A DNA stretch of 64,000 nucleotides from Clavaria fumosa (Eukaryota; Basidiomycota; Agaricomycetes; Agaricales; Clavariaceae): the NCBI GenBank assembly GCA_951802425.1, contig OX637806.1, positions 682,001-746,000 of the forward strand, in the 5' to 3' direction. Under the pieces are notes generated by a model, which worked only from the letters and a program-made list of their open reading frames with translations, searched no databases and had not been told where the DNA came from. Of this stretch, positions 1-11,096 are shown one piece after another. The translations under genes were made by a program, and so were the position numbers. Position 1 is the stretch's first letter. Each line of letters starts with the position of its first letter.

Positions 1-2515
1 TCTGCCTCGCCGGCGGTGAGAAGACGGGGCTGAACTCGTTCGGCGTCTCTGGAAACGTTTGCTGTCTCCCCCCACTGGACAACGGCGATTCCGCAAGGTC
101 AAGCGACTCGGGGCTGACGGTTAGATTGTAGGCTCTTGGGTCCTTCGAGTCGCGTACCACCGTTATTGGGTTTGGAATGCTCCCCGCTCGGTTACGCGTG
201 AGTATTGCCCGTGGTGGAGGGTCATCAAACGTGGAGGTGCCTGCGGGGTCTGAGGTAGTAGTAGGGGCGGCTGCAGCGGGGGCAACGATCGCGGTAGTGC
301 CCATGCTGTTGCAGCGCGTGGGAGGCCGTGAACCATCACCAGCAGAGCTCATGGGTGTTGTGGATGCGGTACCGGAAGATATTCGGCCGGAGGACGCAGT
401 GGCTGATGAGGTGACTGAGGAGAGGTTACCGGAAGGAGGGAGGAGCAGAGAGGCTGGACGATTGGATGGCAATGGGAGGCGGGGTGCGAATGATTGATCC
501 CCAAGCGGCGAAGGGCCAAGTACACTACGCCGTTCAGACACCAGGGTCTGACCGAGCAAACCTGAATTAAAAGGGCAAGTGGAATGAAGTCTCAAGCACC
601 ATTCATTTCCTGTACCACTCACCAATGCGTCCATCAGTGGAGCTGTATCGAGTTCTCCTGACAGGCGAGAGAACATATCGCGTTGCGTCTTGTTGCGACT
701 CACGCCGTTGACGGAGCGACAGCGAATTTGCTCGTGAAGAGCCCCTGGAGGGGATCGAGCGTGACGACGTGCCAGTTCGCATAGGAGATATGAGCCCGTA
801 ATCGTCCAGGACGCTATCGATGTCCCGTTCGGAGCCACTAGACACGGGTGGCGAGACGAGGTCTAGGTTGTACTGGTGTCGAAGCGACTCGAATGTCACT
901 ACTTCATCGCCGACAGACGAGCCTGCAGCAGCGTCGGAAGACGGTTCCCTCTCCACCGGCCTCTGCGTCTCTGCCATCGCACCCTCGACCCCCTCCAGCT
1001 GCAGCGGCGCCGGCACATTCGCCTGCGCGGCTTTGACTTTCGGCGCTCGCAGAGGCTTTATTGGCAGCAACGGAACCGTTATCGAGGAGGAGGAGCTGGA
1101 GTACGACGATGAAGAGGATGATAGCGCGGCAGAAACAACAGCGGGGACGTTTGGTACTGGCAAATACTCTTGCTGCGTCTTTCCCTTGTGGAGATGGAGG
1201 GGGGCGTCTGTGCGCGACTGGGCAACGAGCGGTTCCACATCCGCGGAGATTTCTGGCGCTATGATGATCTCAATCTTGGTTTCGGACTCGCTCCCCTCTA
1301 CCTGCCGCGGCTCTGTAGACGGCGCAGGCGACAGCTGCTTCGCCTGCATAGAGAACAGGGCTAGTTGCGATGCCGACCGGACAGGGCGGTGGAATGGGAC
1401 AAAGTCTGGCTCCTCGGGCGTGAGCATCACGATATCCCCCCGTCCGATGCGCCAGTCCTTCTTAAGAGGCAGTTCCACGGCGTACGGCTCGTCCGCCCGG
1501 GGCAGCGTAGCCGAGTCCAGTCGCACCCCGCCGCCAGGCCGGCTCCTCAGGGACCCGTGCGGATCAGCGGAGAGAATGAACGTGTTCGCGATCAGCGCCC
1601 GCGCGAGGGCTGTCCCAGAATTTGAGGAACGGCCGTCCGAAACAGTCGAAGGCGAGACTGGCGGAGACTGCGGGAACACCAACAGAGACAGGTGCGAACG
1701 CCCAGCGGGTGGTGATGGCATCGTTGGTATTTTGGGACCCGCCTTGGGGATCTGGATCGGCGCGGGCGGTGCGAGTCTGCGGCTGGGAGCACGCATCTGC
1801 GAGAAAAATAGACCAGAGAAGAGCGATGTAGTGGCTGTGAGATCCTAGAATACTTTCTTCCGCAGTCGTGGGAGCGACGAACCTGGTCTATCCGAGCTTC
1901 GATCGTGTCTTTTGATTGGAAGGAAGAAGAGGTAGAGGGGTTCGTCTGCGATAACTGAGAAGAACCAAATTCCATAGGCACATTGTCAACATGTACAAGG
2001 TCAGTGTCAATACTCACATCGGCGGCGGATTGTTCGACCGGGAAGATCTTCGTGCCGCTCGTTGATGGCACACCGCTACTAGAAAGAAGGTTGTGTGACA
2101 TGCCTGGGGGGTTGTCCGTAGGACTCTCAACACCCTCCTCTGAGTGCGACAACATCTCAGGTGGGAACCAATTTGACAGCGAATCCTCAGAGAATCGGAT
2201 CTCGAGTTGAGGAGAGAACGAGGTGCGGTGTACAAACGCCGTTTCTGGGATCGACGGCTCTCGGTCTCGATGGTCGGAAGCGACATCGGATGGGAAGGGG
2301 GGTTCAGTGTCCGGATGAGGATTTGCGCAGCCGTCCAGAAACTCGACAGACTGGGCGAACTCGTCAAAGATCTCGGGGGTTCCGAAGGAGGAGGGGGAGA
2401 GGGAGCTCTGGCTCTGGCTGGCGTTCCGTCTTAGGCCAATGATGAACTTGGAATCCTTCATCCTGCGCTTCGTCGTCTGAGACGTCCTATGGATGAACGC
2501 AGACAACATAGTCAT
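1..2515 (-). CDS. Large serine/proline-rich protein, unknown function, 3' end outside window
   Basis: I do not recognise this protein. The start is the ATG at 2515-2513. Three exons join in frame: 2515-1883 (211 codons), 1796-623 and 561 to beyond position 1. Introns are 86 and 61 bp with GT-AG ends (the second starts gtgagt and ends ttcag). At least 789 codons are present and the reading frame is still open at the window edge. The sequence is rich in Ser, Pro, Thr and Arg, with a Ser run around residues 440-455 encoded near 1085-1130, and no membrane segment or signal peptide is evident. Such composition suggests a largely disordered cytoplasmic or nuclear protein. Plus-strand open frames across 820-1848 are taken as antisense shadows, because the minus-strand exons connect three times in frame. 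Confidence 0.72.
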
Positions 2516-4150
2516 GGTGGGATCCGGGACAAACGCGTGGGGATCACGCGAGCGTCAATCTCGACAAGTGAATGCGAAAACCGGGGGCAGGCAAGCCAAC
2601 AGCGTCAGCTGAAGAGGGATTGAGAACGGGATAGGCGGGAACTAGAACGAAGGCCAAGGAACGGTGAGGAGGTATGAGAACAAGGAAAGGGCGTACCGTC
2701 TACGCCACGAGATCAGAACCGCATCAAGAACTCAAAGCGAGCTGATACCGGAGCGCCTTGTTGGCGCGCGAGGGAGAAAAAAGGAATTTCAGTTCATCCC
2801 ATCAAGGACTTGCAACCCCTGTCATTCATCATGACCCCCGACCCGAAATCCCCATGAACCTATGCCTATGAGGTGCAGAGGCGAGCCGTTGTCTGGTCTA
2901 CCTATGTCGCTGATCTGCTCGGTTCGGAAAGGTGAGGGGTGGCGTTCTGTTGAGCCATCCCCAATCGTCGCTCCCACTGCTGGGAATGAAAATTATCACA
3001 GGTATCATCTATCTCCTCATCATCAACGATGTGAATCATAACCCAGCATGCACATCTCAATTTTTTTGGCTGCTTGCTGCTCGTTACCGTGATCGATGCA
3101 TACACGTAAAATATTCAGCCAGACGATTCCTTGTTGAGGGCAGTAGCCACAGAGACCCTGGCGCTAATGCCATGCACCCATTTTAATTTTTTGAATCAGC
3201 ATTTGTATATCCCAACATGTAGCGACAAAGACGTGGTGTGCATGGACCTTCGAGCATTGTATGTGAAATTGCTGTGGGTCTGGGTGTACGGTGGTGGTGG
3301 CAGTGAATGCACCGGATAGACGTAAAATGTGATTGCGAGAAGTCCCTTTGCGCCGCTCAGGAGGATGATGTGTGACCAATGGTCGCGGGTGCATTTCTGA
3401 TATAGTACTACTGTTATCAGCGGTGTGCGTCGTGCGTCGCATGTTCTGCAATTAGTGGAACACATGGCCGCGTGGGTGGAGAGGGAGTCGTGGGTAGTGA
3501 GTGTCTCTCTTCCCATGAGCATTGATATTCATTCTTGCGTACGCGCTTTTCACATATAACTGATATCCGTTCATGTTCATGATCAAGTGGAACATCCGCG
3601 TTCGTTACAGTAAATAATCCGTTGTTGAAGATGACCGTGATCTCCGTAAACTGGCAGCCTTCTCTCCGTCGCACACCGCCTCTGGCGGCGCATCGCAACC
3701 GTGATGGTTGTAATGATGGCCATCCCTGTGCCCGCAAGGCGGCTTCGCACTGTCAGGGCAGCCCGTGTGGCGATAACGAAAGCCCAAGATCAACAGAATC
3801 TGTTCCAATCACCCAAAGTCTAATCATTTCTGTTCTCAGAAAAGTGCCGAAAGTTCGTGTGTATACCGCGAGGTCTACCAATATCTTTGCAAGTTCGCAC
3901 ACTACCTAGGCTTTATCTTCCACCCAATCCTCACCTGGTCAAGAGCAAGCGTACAATTTGTCTTCTCCAAGCAAGATATTGTACAGACACATGTTTGTAG
4001 TTCGCCTAAGAACCCAAAAATTTCAATGAAACAAAAATCTGAAGGAAATAAAAATAAATGTTCGAAAGAATAATAACTTGATATTTGCGATATGTGAGAA
4101 GGTCGTGCGGGGGTTCGTTCACTGACGTCGAGACTGATCGAGCTGCGTCG
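2516..4150. other. Intergenic, no gene seen; right part repeated elsewhere
   Basis: About 1.6 kb lies between the serine-rich gene and the third small secreted protein gene. No frame with plausible splice sites was found. The part from about 3820 onward is a diverged copy of 8390-8750, the 3' flank of the secreted-protein gene in the right arm, in the same orientation. Confidence 0.6.
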
Positions 4151-4545
4151 TCAAGCTGGCCCGCTTCTGTGCGAACAACCTGGAGAAAATATAGGGTACT
4201 GCAGACAACCAACATTGCTGACGCCGCGGGCCTGGTGGCCATTTTCCTGTGACCAGTACGACATGTGATTAGATGGTAAACGGGGAGAGAGATGATGAGG
4301 AAGCGGCGCCAGAAACGCACATCATATATGCAGATTAAAGATGTATCTTTACCGTGAGCTTGGACAGTGCCCTCGTAGGTGCAGACGAGTAGCTCATTAC
4401 TAATGAAACCGCTTTTGAGGCTTTTGTCGAAAGCGTTCTTTGGGGGACATATGAAAGTGCAAGGAAATCCTGAGGGTACGACAGCCCCGACGACCAGACT
4501 ACCGAATGTCACGGTGACAAGGAGGGCGATGAATGTGAGCAACAT
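4151..4545 (-). CDS. Small secreted six-cysteine protein, diverged third copy
   Basis: Two exons, 4545-4321 (75 codons) and 4246-4151 (31 codons plus stop), encode a 106-residue protein. The intron is 74 bp (starts gtgcgt, ends gtcacag). The splice site was placed by alignment to the two sister genes in the inverted duplication; it restores six cysteines in the same spacing class as theirs (C-x3-C near residue 30, then four single cysteines). Residues 1-20 form a typical signal peptide (start MLLTFIALLV), so secretion is expected. Downstream sequence resembles the flanks of the sister genes, so this is a duplicated block rather than a lone gene. An unspliced reading continues further in frame, so the exact C terminus is less certain than the N terminus. 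The function is unknown and no named family is recognised. Confidence 0.68.
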
Positions 4546-5180
4546 GTTATCTGGGTATGGTAAGAGAGAGAACAGACGTACAGACGTACAATAAATCCGT
4601 GTTGTCATACTGTATGGTCCATTCTTCCGCAATAATGCCTCTAAAGCTAAAGAATGTATGAGGTACGCTAACCTTTAGCACTACGGGGTAGCATAGCCTT
4701 GATGAATGCAGTTCGTGTTTCAAGACCGGAAGGCTGTCGAGAGCTGCTGATGATAGCCACCTGCTGAAGGATACGAGGGCGCCTAGGAGGGCGCCTAAGA
4801 GCGACGTCCCTTCAAATTTTCACTCAAATCCACATCGATGTCGACTGCACCGGGATTGCCAATCAAGAGCACGAGCACTGGTGTCGTTTGATAGTCCATT
4901 CTACGTCGGCGCTCGGTTGAATCAATTGTGTAACCCGAAACAAGATGCGTCCTTGAGTTGATGAAAGTTACACCGCCACAACCTCCTTGACACGGGAATG
5001 TGAATGGTACTGTGGGCCACCAGCACCGCGCGTAATTGCATATCCCAGTCCCGTCTATTCAAGGCGGAAATCCTCGCTGCCTCAGCGCAGTGAATCACAC
5101 GGCACGAAGGGCCTCCTCGCAATAAGTTTTCTACGACAATCCGGAGATTGGCAACTGGAAAACCCCCTCGCTCTGGTCAG
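4546..5180. repeat. Flank of the third copy, direct repeat of the right-arm flank
   Basis: This stretch is a diverged direct copy of pieces of 9200-10490, the upstream side of the right-arm secreted-protein gene. Shared words include the block near 4640-4700 (as at 9250-9300) and the block near 5090-5165 (as at 10384-10480). It ends abruptly near 5180, where the left arm of the inverted duplication begins. No gene was found in it. Confidence 0.65.
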
Positions 5181-5491
5181 TACTCGGCGTGGGTCATACA
5201 GGACGCGGAGCGGCGCGAGCGGGAAGAGGAAAAACGAGTCGCGGCGAAGTTCTCGGGCGCTACGCCGCGTGTCTGTTACGGGGTCGTCGTCATCGTTGTC
5301 ATCGACGACGGCCGCTTGCCATTGCGTATTCGAACAATCTGAAGCGGAGTCGGCCGCCGAGTCATTTGCGAAGGTGATGGACTCGCCCGGACATGGCGGG
5401 CGTCTTGGAGAAGCTGAAGGCGTTCGGTGGTGAGCCGGAAATGAAGACGACCTCCGCGACGACGACGACGACATCGGCCAAAGGCAGCTGA
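5181..5491 (+). pseudogene. 3' end of the 947-residue serine-rich gene, inverted duplicate
   Basis: The segment repeats, in opposite orientation, the last roughly 100 codons of the gene at 11097-14150, down to the same stop codon (here TGA at 5489-5491) and on into its 3' flank. Indels break the frame relative to the intact gene, and there is no start or upstream exon. It was carried along when the neighbourhood was duplicated in inverted orientation, and it marks the outer end of the left arm. Confidence 0.8.
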
Positions 5492-7263
5492 GCAATCTCA
5501 CTCGCTCCCTTTCTCCCTTTCTCTTTGCGTCTCTCCCTCGCGCGCGGCGTGTTTTTATGCTTGCATATATTTTTCTTTCGCTTCTCATTCAAACAGGGGA
5601 AAGGCGCGTACGGTGCATATCCATAGCACTCTGATCAACTCTCCCCGCTGTCAGCCGTTAGGGCACTTTACCAACCAACGGTTCAATAACAGCAGACTCT
5701 ATTGAAGCACAACTGGGGTCCCTTTGCTGTATCTATAAATTCATTACCAGTATCATATTACATAGACGGGACAGACATTTTATCCACAGAGCAGAACGAT
5801 TGCAGTGCAGAGCTTACGGTGCGGGTGCGGAAACAATGCGAAATAAGAGTGCATGGCCCGAAACATCCATTGACTCGACAGCAGCGGTAAATTCTGCACA
5901 TGTGTGCACTTCTGTGCGTAATCCTTTACAGCAATGAATTACACAGTGTGCAGATACACATCCAGAAATTGTTAGAGGACAGTACCGTATTGATTACTAC
6001 CATGACGAACCTGTACTCTGTCAGATGCTGCGTAACGTCGGCCAGGTCCAGGCCAGGAAGGTCTGGGGGAGCAAGGGTTTGCCAGTTGCTGTCGTAGAAG
6101 CTTTGCCAGTGCGATTGCGAGGAGGCCGCTGAGTACGTGACTTGGTTCATTTGGGACCCCGTGATTCACTGGCAGTGAGGACTCTGGACTAAAAAGTACC
6201 ATTCATTCCCTTTTCCATCAGTGTCAAGGAGGTCGGTTGCAACCTGGGCTTGGGCGGTGTAGCCTTCGTCGAGCTCAAGCGTCAAGAACGCCGCCCAAGA
6301 ACGCCGCCCAGGCCGAGGATTCTATTGCCTAGCGTCTTTCTCGTGTTTCGGGTTACAGATGATTCATCCATTCAGCGCCGACACGGAATGGACTTGTCAA
6401 ACGACACCCACTGGTGAGTGAGATGACACTTGAGACCCCATCGCCTCCCACCCTGCTTGTACTGCGCGCATCACTCTAAAAGTCGTGTTTCGGGTTACAG
6501 ATGATTCGTTCAGCGCCAACATAGAATGGACTGTCAAATGACACCCCATTATTTCAAATTCTGCCCGCCTCTGCAGAAGGGAAGAAAAGGAACATGTGCC
6601 GAAACCCAACCCAACGAAAGGCGAGTTATCAAGCCAAGTCTAGTATATGAATATGTCAGCTGACTGCCGTATCACTGAGTGTAGGTCCACCATAGTAGGC
6701 TCAGTAGCAGCGCACCCAGGTTTCGCGCTGAGTCTCGAAGCCAACTGCAATGACCCCGACTTTTGAATATCATCACGTATACATTCAGCCACCCAAATAA
6801 TGCCATAATGGTCACCTGGTTAGAGTACGTTTCAATGAATTTGGTGACAAGTCACGATTCATTGCTGTACCTCTTCCTAGCCTGAAGCACCAACCATCAT
6901 CAGCCTCCTTCTTCGATACACAAGAAGTCTGTTTGTTACTCCTCTTGGTTGGCAATCCCATTGCAGTCGACGTCGATGTGGATTCGAGTGAATAATTGAA
7001 GGAACGTCGCTCTTAAGCGCCCTCGTAGGCGCCCTCGTATCGCTTAAGCAGGTGGCCATCGGCGACTCTCAATAGTCTCACAGTCTTGAAACGCGAACTG
7101 CATTTTTGGCAGCCGCCTGTGCATCATACACCATTCGTCATCAAGGCTATGATACCCCGTAGAGAATGTACGAAGTACGCTAACCTTTAAAATTATTTCT
7201 CATTGTGTCTCGATTTTCAGATTTCGGGAATTCATTTACAGAGCGGAAGAATGGACCGTACAG

Positions 7264-7269
7264 TATAAG
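7264..7269 (+). promoter_or_regulatory. TATA box of secreted-protein gene 1
   Basis: TATAAG lies 66 bp upstream of the ATG at 7336. The mirror-image gene has the same hexamer at the same distance (9179-9184, minus strand). The conserved spacing supports use as core promoter in both. Confidence 0.55.
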
Positions 7270-7335
7270 AACACGGATGCATTGCACGTCTGTTCTCTAC
7301 CATTCATCCTTCCCTCCTTAGCATACTCAGATAAC

Positions 7336-7689
7336 ATGTTGCGCACATTCATCGCCCTCCTTGTCACCGTGACATTCGGTAGTCTGGTCGTCGGGACTCC
7401 CGTACCCGAAGGAAGCACTTGCTTTTTCGCGTGTCATCCACAGAACTTGGTCGGCCAAAACCTCGTATACAGTACCAAAGGTCAACTCTGCATCTACGAA
7501 GGCTTTACCGATGTGGATGGTGGTAGCGTAGCTAACTACTGCTACTATGCTGTGAGTTCATGCCACTTCTGGGGCCATCTCTCTCTCCGTTTACCATCTA
7601 ATCATATGTTGTACTCGTCACAGGACGATGGCCACCTGCTCCTCGACCCCAGTAATCATTGTTTCCCCCGCCCATTGGGTGATTGTTAG
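7336..7689 (+). CDS. Small secreted six-cysteine protein, copy 1
   Basis: Two exons, 7336-7551 (72 codons) and 7624-7689 (21 codons plus stop), give a 93-residue protein. The start is the first ATG in frame after the TATA box. Residues 1-19 are a signal peptide (MLRTFIALLVTVTFGSLVVG), followed by a TPVPEGST-like mature start. Six cysteines remain after cleavage: a C-x3-C pair, then one in each of LCIYEG, NYCYY, NHCFP and the C-terminal GDC. The size and spacing are typical of small secreted cysteine-rich proteins of mushrooms and other fungi, often considered effectors or surface proteins, but no named family is recognised and no activity is claimed. The 72-bp intron (gtgagt to gtcacag) has a length divisible by three and no stop in frame, so unspliced mRNA would code for a longer form. 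Confidence 0.75.
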   Translation: MLRTFIALLVTVTFGSLVVGTPVPEGSTCFFACHPQNLVGQNLVYSTKGQLCIYEGFTDVDGGSVANYCYYAVSSCHFWGHLSLRLPSNHMLYSSQDDGHLLLDPSNHCFPRPLGDC

Positions 7690-8212
7690 GACAGACGACG
7701 CAGCCAGTTGTCGGAGGCTGCCGTGTGAAGTCGTTCCAGCCAACCCGGGGCTGATGGAGACATGGCAGTAATCTGACGACGCGGCTCGATCAGTCTTGAC
7801 GTCGGTGAACGAAGCGACCTTCTCGCAAATACTAAGTTATTTCAAATATTTATTTATTATTCCCTTCGAAATTATGTTTTATTTAAGTTTTTATGTGTTC
7901 TTTCTTGGGCGAACTACAAAACATGTGTCTGTACAGTATGTTGCTCAGAGACAAATTGTATGCTCGCTCTTGAAAGCCCAAGTTGTTGTGCGAACTTGCA
8001 AAGACATCGCAACCAGTTGCCTCGATCTTTCGGCAATTTTTCTGAGATGAGACTATGTCTGTACAGAATTTACCGCCGTTGTTGAGTCAATCAATGGATG
8101 TTCTGGGTCATGCACTTTTATGTTTCCGAACCCGCACACGAAGCTCTGCACTGTAATCGTTCTGCTCTGAAGATAAAATGTCTGTCTCGTCTATGCAATA
8201 TGATACTGGCAA
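7690..8212. other. 3' flank of secreted-protein gene 1 up to the hinge
   Basis: Non-coding. It mirrors 8244-8752, with one segment of about 25 bp near 8155-8185 present only on this side. No open frame with supporting features was found. Confidence 0.6.
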
Positions 8213-8243
8213 TGAATTTATAAATACAGCATTTATAAATTCA
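8213..8243. repeat. Hinge of the inverted duplication, 13-bp stem with 5-nt loop
   Basis: A perfect 13-bp inverted repeat (tgaatttataaat at 8213-8225, its complement at 8231-8243) surrounds the five bases acagc. This is the symmetry centre of the 6.2 kb inverted duplication. A short AT-rich hairpin at the centre fits formation by a fold-back or template-switch event. Confidence 0.85.
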
Positions 8244-8752
8244 TCATGATTACCAGTATCATATTACATCAACGAGACAGTGCAGAGCTTCGTGTGCGGG
8301 TTCGGAAACATAAAAGTGCATGACCCAGAACATCCATTGATGATTGACTCAACAACAGCGGTAAATTCTGTACATACTGTAGTCTAATTATGTCTCTTCT
8401 TGGGAAGATCGAGTGTATACCGCGAGGTCTACCTAGTAACGCAACTGGTGGCGATATCTTTGCAAGTTCGCACACAACTCGGGCTTTCAAGAGCGAGCAT
8501 ACAAATTGTCTCTGAGCAACGTACTGTACAGACACATGTTTTGTAGTTCGCCCAAGAAAGAACACATAAAAAACTTCAATAAAACATAATTTCGAAGGGA
8601 ATAATAAATAATAATAATAACTGGTCGCTTCGTTCACCGACGTCAAGACTGATCGAGCCGCGTCGTCAGATTACTGCCATGTCTCCATCAGCCCCGGGTT
8701 GGCTGGAACGACTTCACACGGCAGCCTCCGACAACTGGCTGCGTTGTCTGTC

Positions 8753-9112
8753 CTAACAAGCACCATTTCCGCGGGGGTAACAATGCTTACTGATGTCGAA
8801 GCGCAGGCTGCCATCTCTCTGTGACCAGTACCACATATGATTAGATGGTAAACGGAGAGAGAGAGATGTGAGGAAGCGGCCCCAGAAATGGCATGAACTC
8901 ACATCATAGTAGCAGTAGTTAGCTACTCTACCACCATTCACATTGGTAAAGCCTTCGTAGACGCAGAGTCGACCGGAACTGTATAAGAGCTTTTGGCCGA
9001 CCAAGTTCTGTGGATGACAGCAAGTGCCAGTGCTTCCTTGGGGTACGGGAGTCCCGACGACCAGACTACCGAATGTCACGGCGACAAGGAGGGCGATGAA
9101 TGTGCGCAACAT
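8753..9112 (-). CDS. Small secreted six-cysteine protein, copy 2
   Basis: This is the mirror-image paralogue of the gene at 7336-7689. Exons are 9112-8903 (70 codons) and 8818-8753 (21 codons plus stop), giving 91 residues. Signal peptide residues 1-19 are nearly identical to copy 1 (one Thr to Ala change). The mature part differs more, including a two-residue deletion that changes the first cysteine pair from C-x3-C to an adjacent CC, while six cysteines are kept. The intron is 84 bp, again a multiple of three and free of in-frame stops. The mature part varies more than the secretion signal, which may reflect selection for diversity or a short alignment; this is inference. Confidence 0.73.
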   Translation of the reverse strand: MLRTFIALLVAVTFGSLVVGTPVPQGSTGTCCHPQNLVGQKLLYSSGRLCVYEGFTNVNGGRVANYCYYDVSSCHFWGRFLTSLSLRLPSNHMWYWSQRDGSLRFDISKHCYPRGNGAC

Positions 9113-9178
9113 GTTATCTGAGTATGCTAAGGAGGGAAGGATGAATGGTAGAGAACAGACGTGCAATGTATCCGTGTT

Positions 9179-9184
9179 CTTATA
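9179..9184 (-). promoter_or_regulatory. TATA box of secreted-protein gene 2
   Basis: TATAAG read on the minus strand, 66 bp upstream of the ATG at 9112, exactly mirroring the box of copy 1. Confidence 0.55.
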
Positions 9185-11096
9185 CTGTACGGTCCATTCT
9201 TCCGTTCTGTAAATGAATTCCCGAAATCTGAAAATCGAGACACAATGAGAAATAATTTTAAAGGTTAGCGTACTTCGTACATTCTCTACGGGGTATCATA
9301 GCCTTGATGATGAATGGTGTATGATGCACAGACGGCTGCAAAAAATGCAGTTCGCGTTTCAAGACTGTGAGACTGTTGAGAGCCGCCGATGGCCACCTGC
9401 TGAAGCGATACAAGGGCGCCTACGAGGGCGCTTAAGAGCGACGTTCCTTCAATTATTCACTCGAATCCACATCGACGTCGACTGCACTGAGATTGCCAAC
9501 CAAGAGGAGTAACAAACAGACTTCTTGTGCATCAAAGAAGGAGGCTGATGATGGTTGGTGCTTCAGGCTAGGAAGAAGTACAGCAATGAATCGTGACTTG
9601 TCACCAAATTCATTGAAACGTACTCTAACCAGGTGACCATTATGGCATTATTTGGTTGGCTGAATGCATGCGTGATGATATTCAAAGGTCGTGGCCATTG
9701 CAGTTGGCTTCGAGACTCAGCGCGAAACCTGAATGCGCTGCTACTGAGCCTACTATGGTGGACCTGCACTCAGTGATACGGCAGTCAGCTGACATATTCA
9801 TATACTAGACTTGGCTTGATAACTCGCCTTTCGTTGGGTTGGGTTTCGGTACACGTCCTTCTGGTTAACGAAACAGAGGCGGGCAAAGAATTTGAAATCA
9901 TGGGAGATGATGGGGTGTCATTTGACTGTCCATTCTATGTTGGCGCTGAACGACTGAATCATCTGTAACCAGAAACACGAGAAATATGCTAGGTAATAGA
10001 ATCTTCGGCCCTTGGGCGGCGTTCTTGACGCTTGGGCGATGAGGGCTACGAAACAGAGGCGGGCAGAATTTGACTTTGAGAGTGATGCGCGCAGTACAAG
10101 CAGGGTGGGAGGCGATGGGGTCTCAAGTGTCATCTCACTCACCAGTGGGTGTCGTTTGACAAGTCCATTCCGTGTCGGCGCTGAACGAATGAATCATCTG
10201 TAACCCGAAACGAGAAAGACGCTAGGCAATAGAATCCTCGGGCTTGGGCGGCGTTCTTGGGCGGCGTTCTTGACGCTTGAGCTCGACGAAGGCTACACCG
10301 CCCAAGCCCAGGTTGCAACCACCCTCCTTGACACTGATGGAAAAGGGAATGAATGGTACTTTTTAGTCCAGAGTCCTCACTGCCTCAGTGAAGTGAATCA
10401 CGGGGTCCCAAATGAACCAAGTCACGTACTCAGTGGCCTCCTCGCAATCGCAAAGCTTCTACGACAGCAACTGGCAAACCCTTGCTCCCCCAGACCTTCC
10501 TGGCCTGGACCTGTCCGACGTTACGCAGCATCCGACAGAGTACAGGTTCATCATGGTAGTGGTGTGATCGTGCATTGAGAGATCACATCATACTAGTAAT
10601 CAATACGGTACTGTCCTCTAACAATTTCTGGATGTGTATCTGCACACTGTGTAATTCATTACTGTAAAGGATTACGCACAGAAGCGCACACATGTGCAGA
10701 ATTTACCGCTGCTGTCGAGTCAATGGATGTTTCGGGCCATGCACTCTTATTTCGCATTGTTTCCGCACCCGCACCCTAAGCACTGCAATCGTTCTGCTCT
10801 GTGGATAAAACGTCTGTCCCGTCTATGTAATATGATACTGGTAATGAATTTATAAATACAGCAAAGGGACCCCAGTTGTGCTTCAATAGAGTCTGCTGTT
10901 ATTGAACCGTTGGTTGGTAAAATGCCCTAACGGCTGACAGCGGGGAAAGTTAATCAGAGTGCTATGGATATGCACCGTACGCGCCTTTCCCCTGTTTGAA
11001 TGAGAAGCGAAAGAAAAATATATGCAAGCATAAAAACACGCCGCGCGCGAGGGAGAGACGCAAAGAGAAAGGGAGAAAGGGAGCGAGTGAGATTGC
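9185..11096. other. Non-coding part of the right arm
   Basis: No gene seen. The stretch includes the shared upstream sequence of the secreted-protein genes and the 3' flank of the serine-rich gene. Confidence 0.6.

Larger units (their letters stand above)
5181..8225 (+). repeat. Left arm of a large inverted duplication
   Basis: The arm reads from the serine-rich gene fragment, through non-coding sequence, to secreted-protein gene 1 (7336-7689) and its 3' flank, and mirrors 8231-11415. Matching landmarks in opposite orientation include the block at 5700-5890 with 10720-10880, that at 6170-6300 with 10230-10380, the TATA/signal-peptide block, and the arm ends at the hinge. The arms differ by several indels and substitutions, so the duplication is not very recent. 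Apart from the gene and gene fragment, no coding sequence was found in the arm. Confidence 0.85.

Noticed and set aside
820..1848. A 342-codon plus-strand open frame
   Set aside because: It is antisense to exon 2 of the serine-rich gene, whose exons connect in frame across two introns. Codon shadowing in GC-rich DNA explains it.
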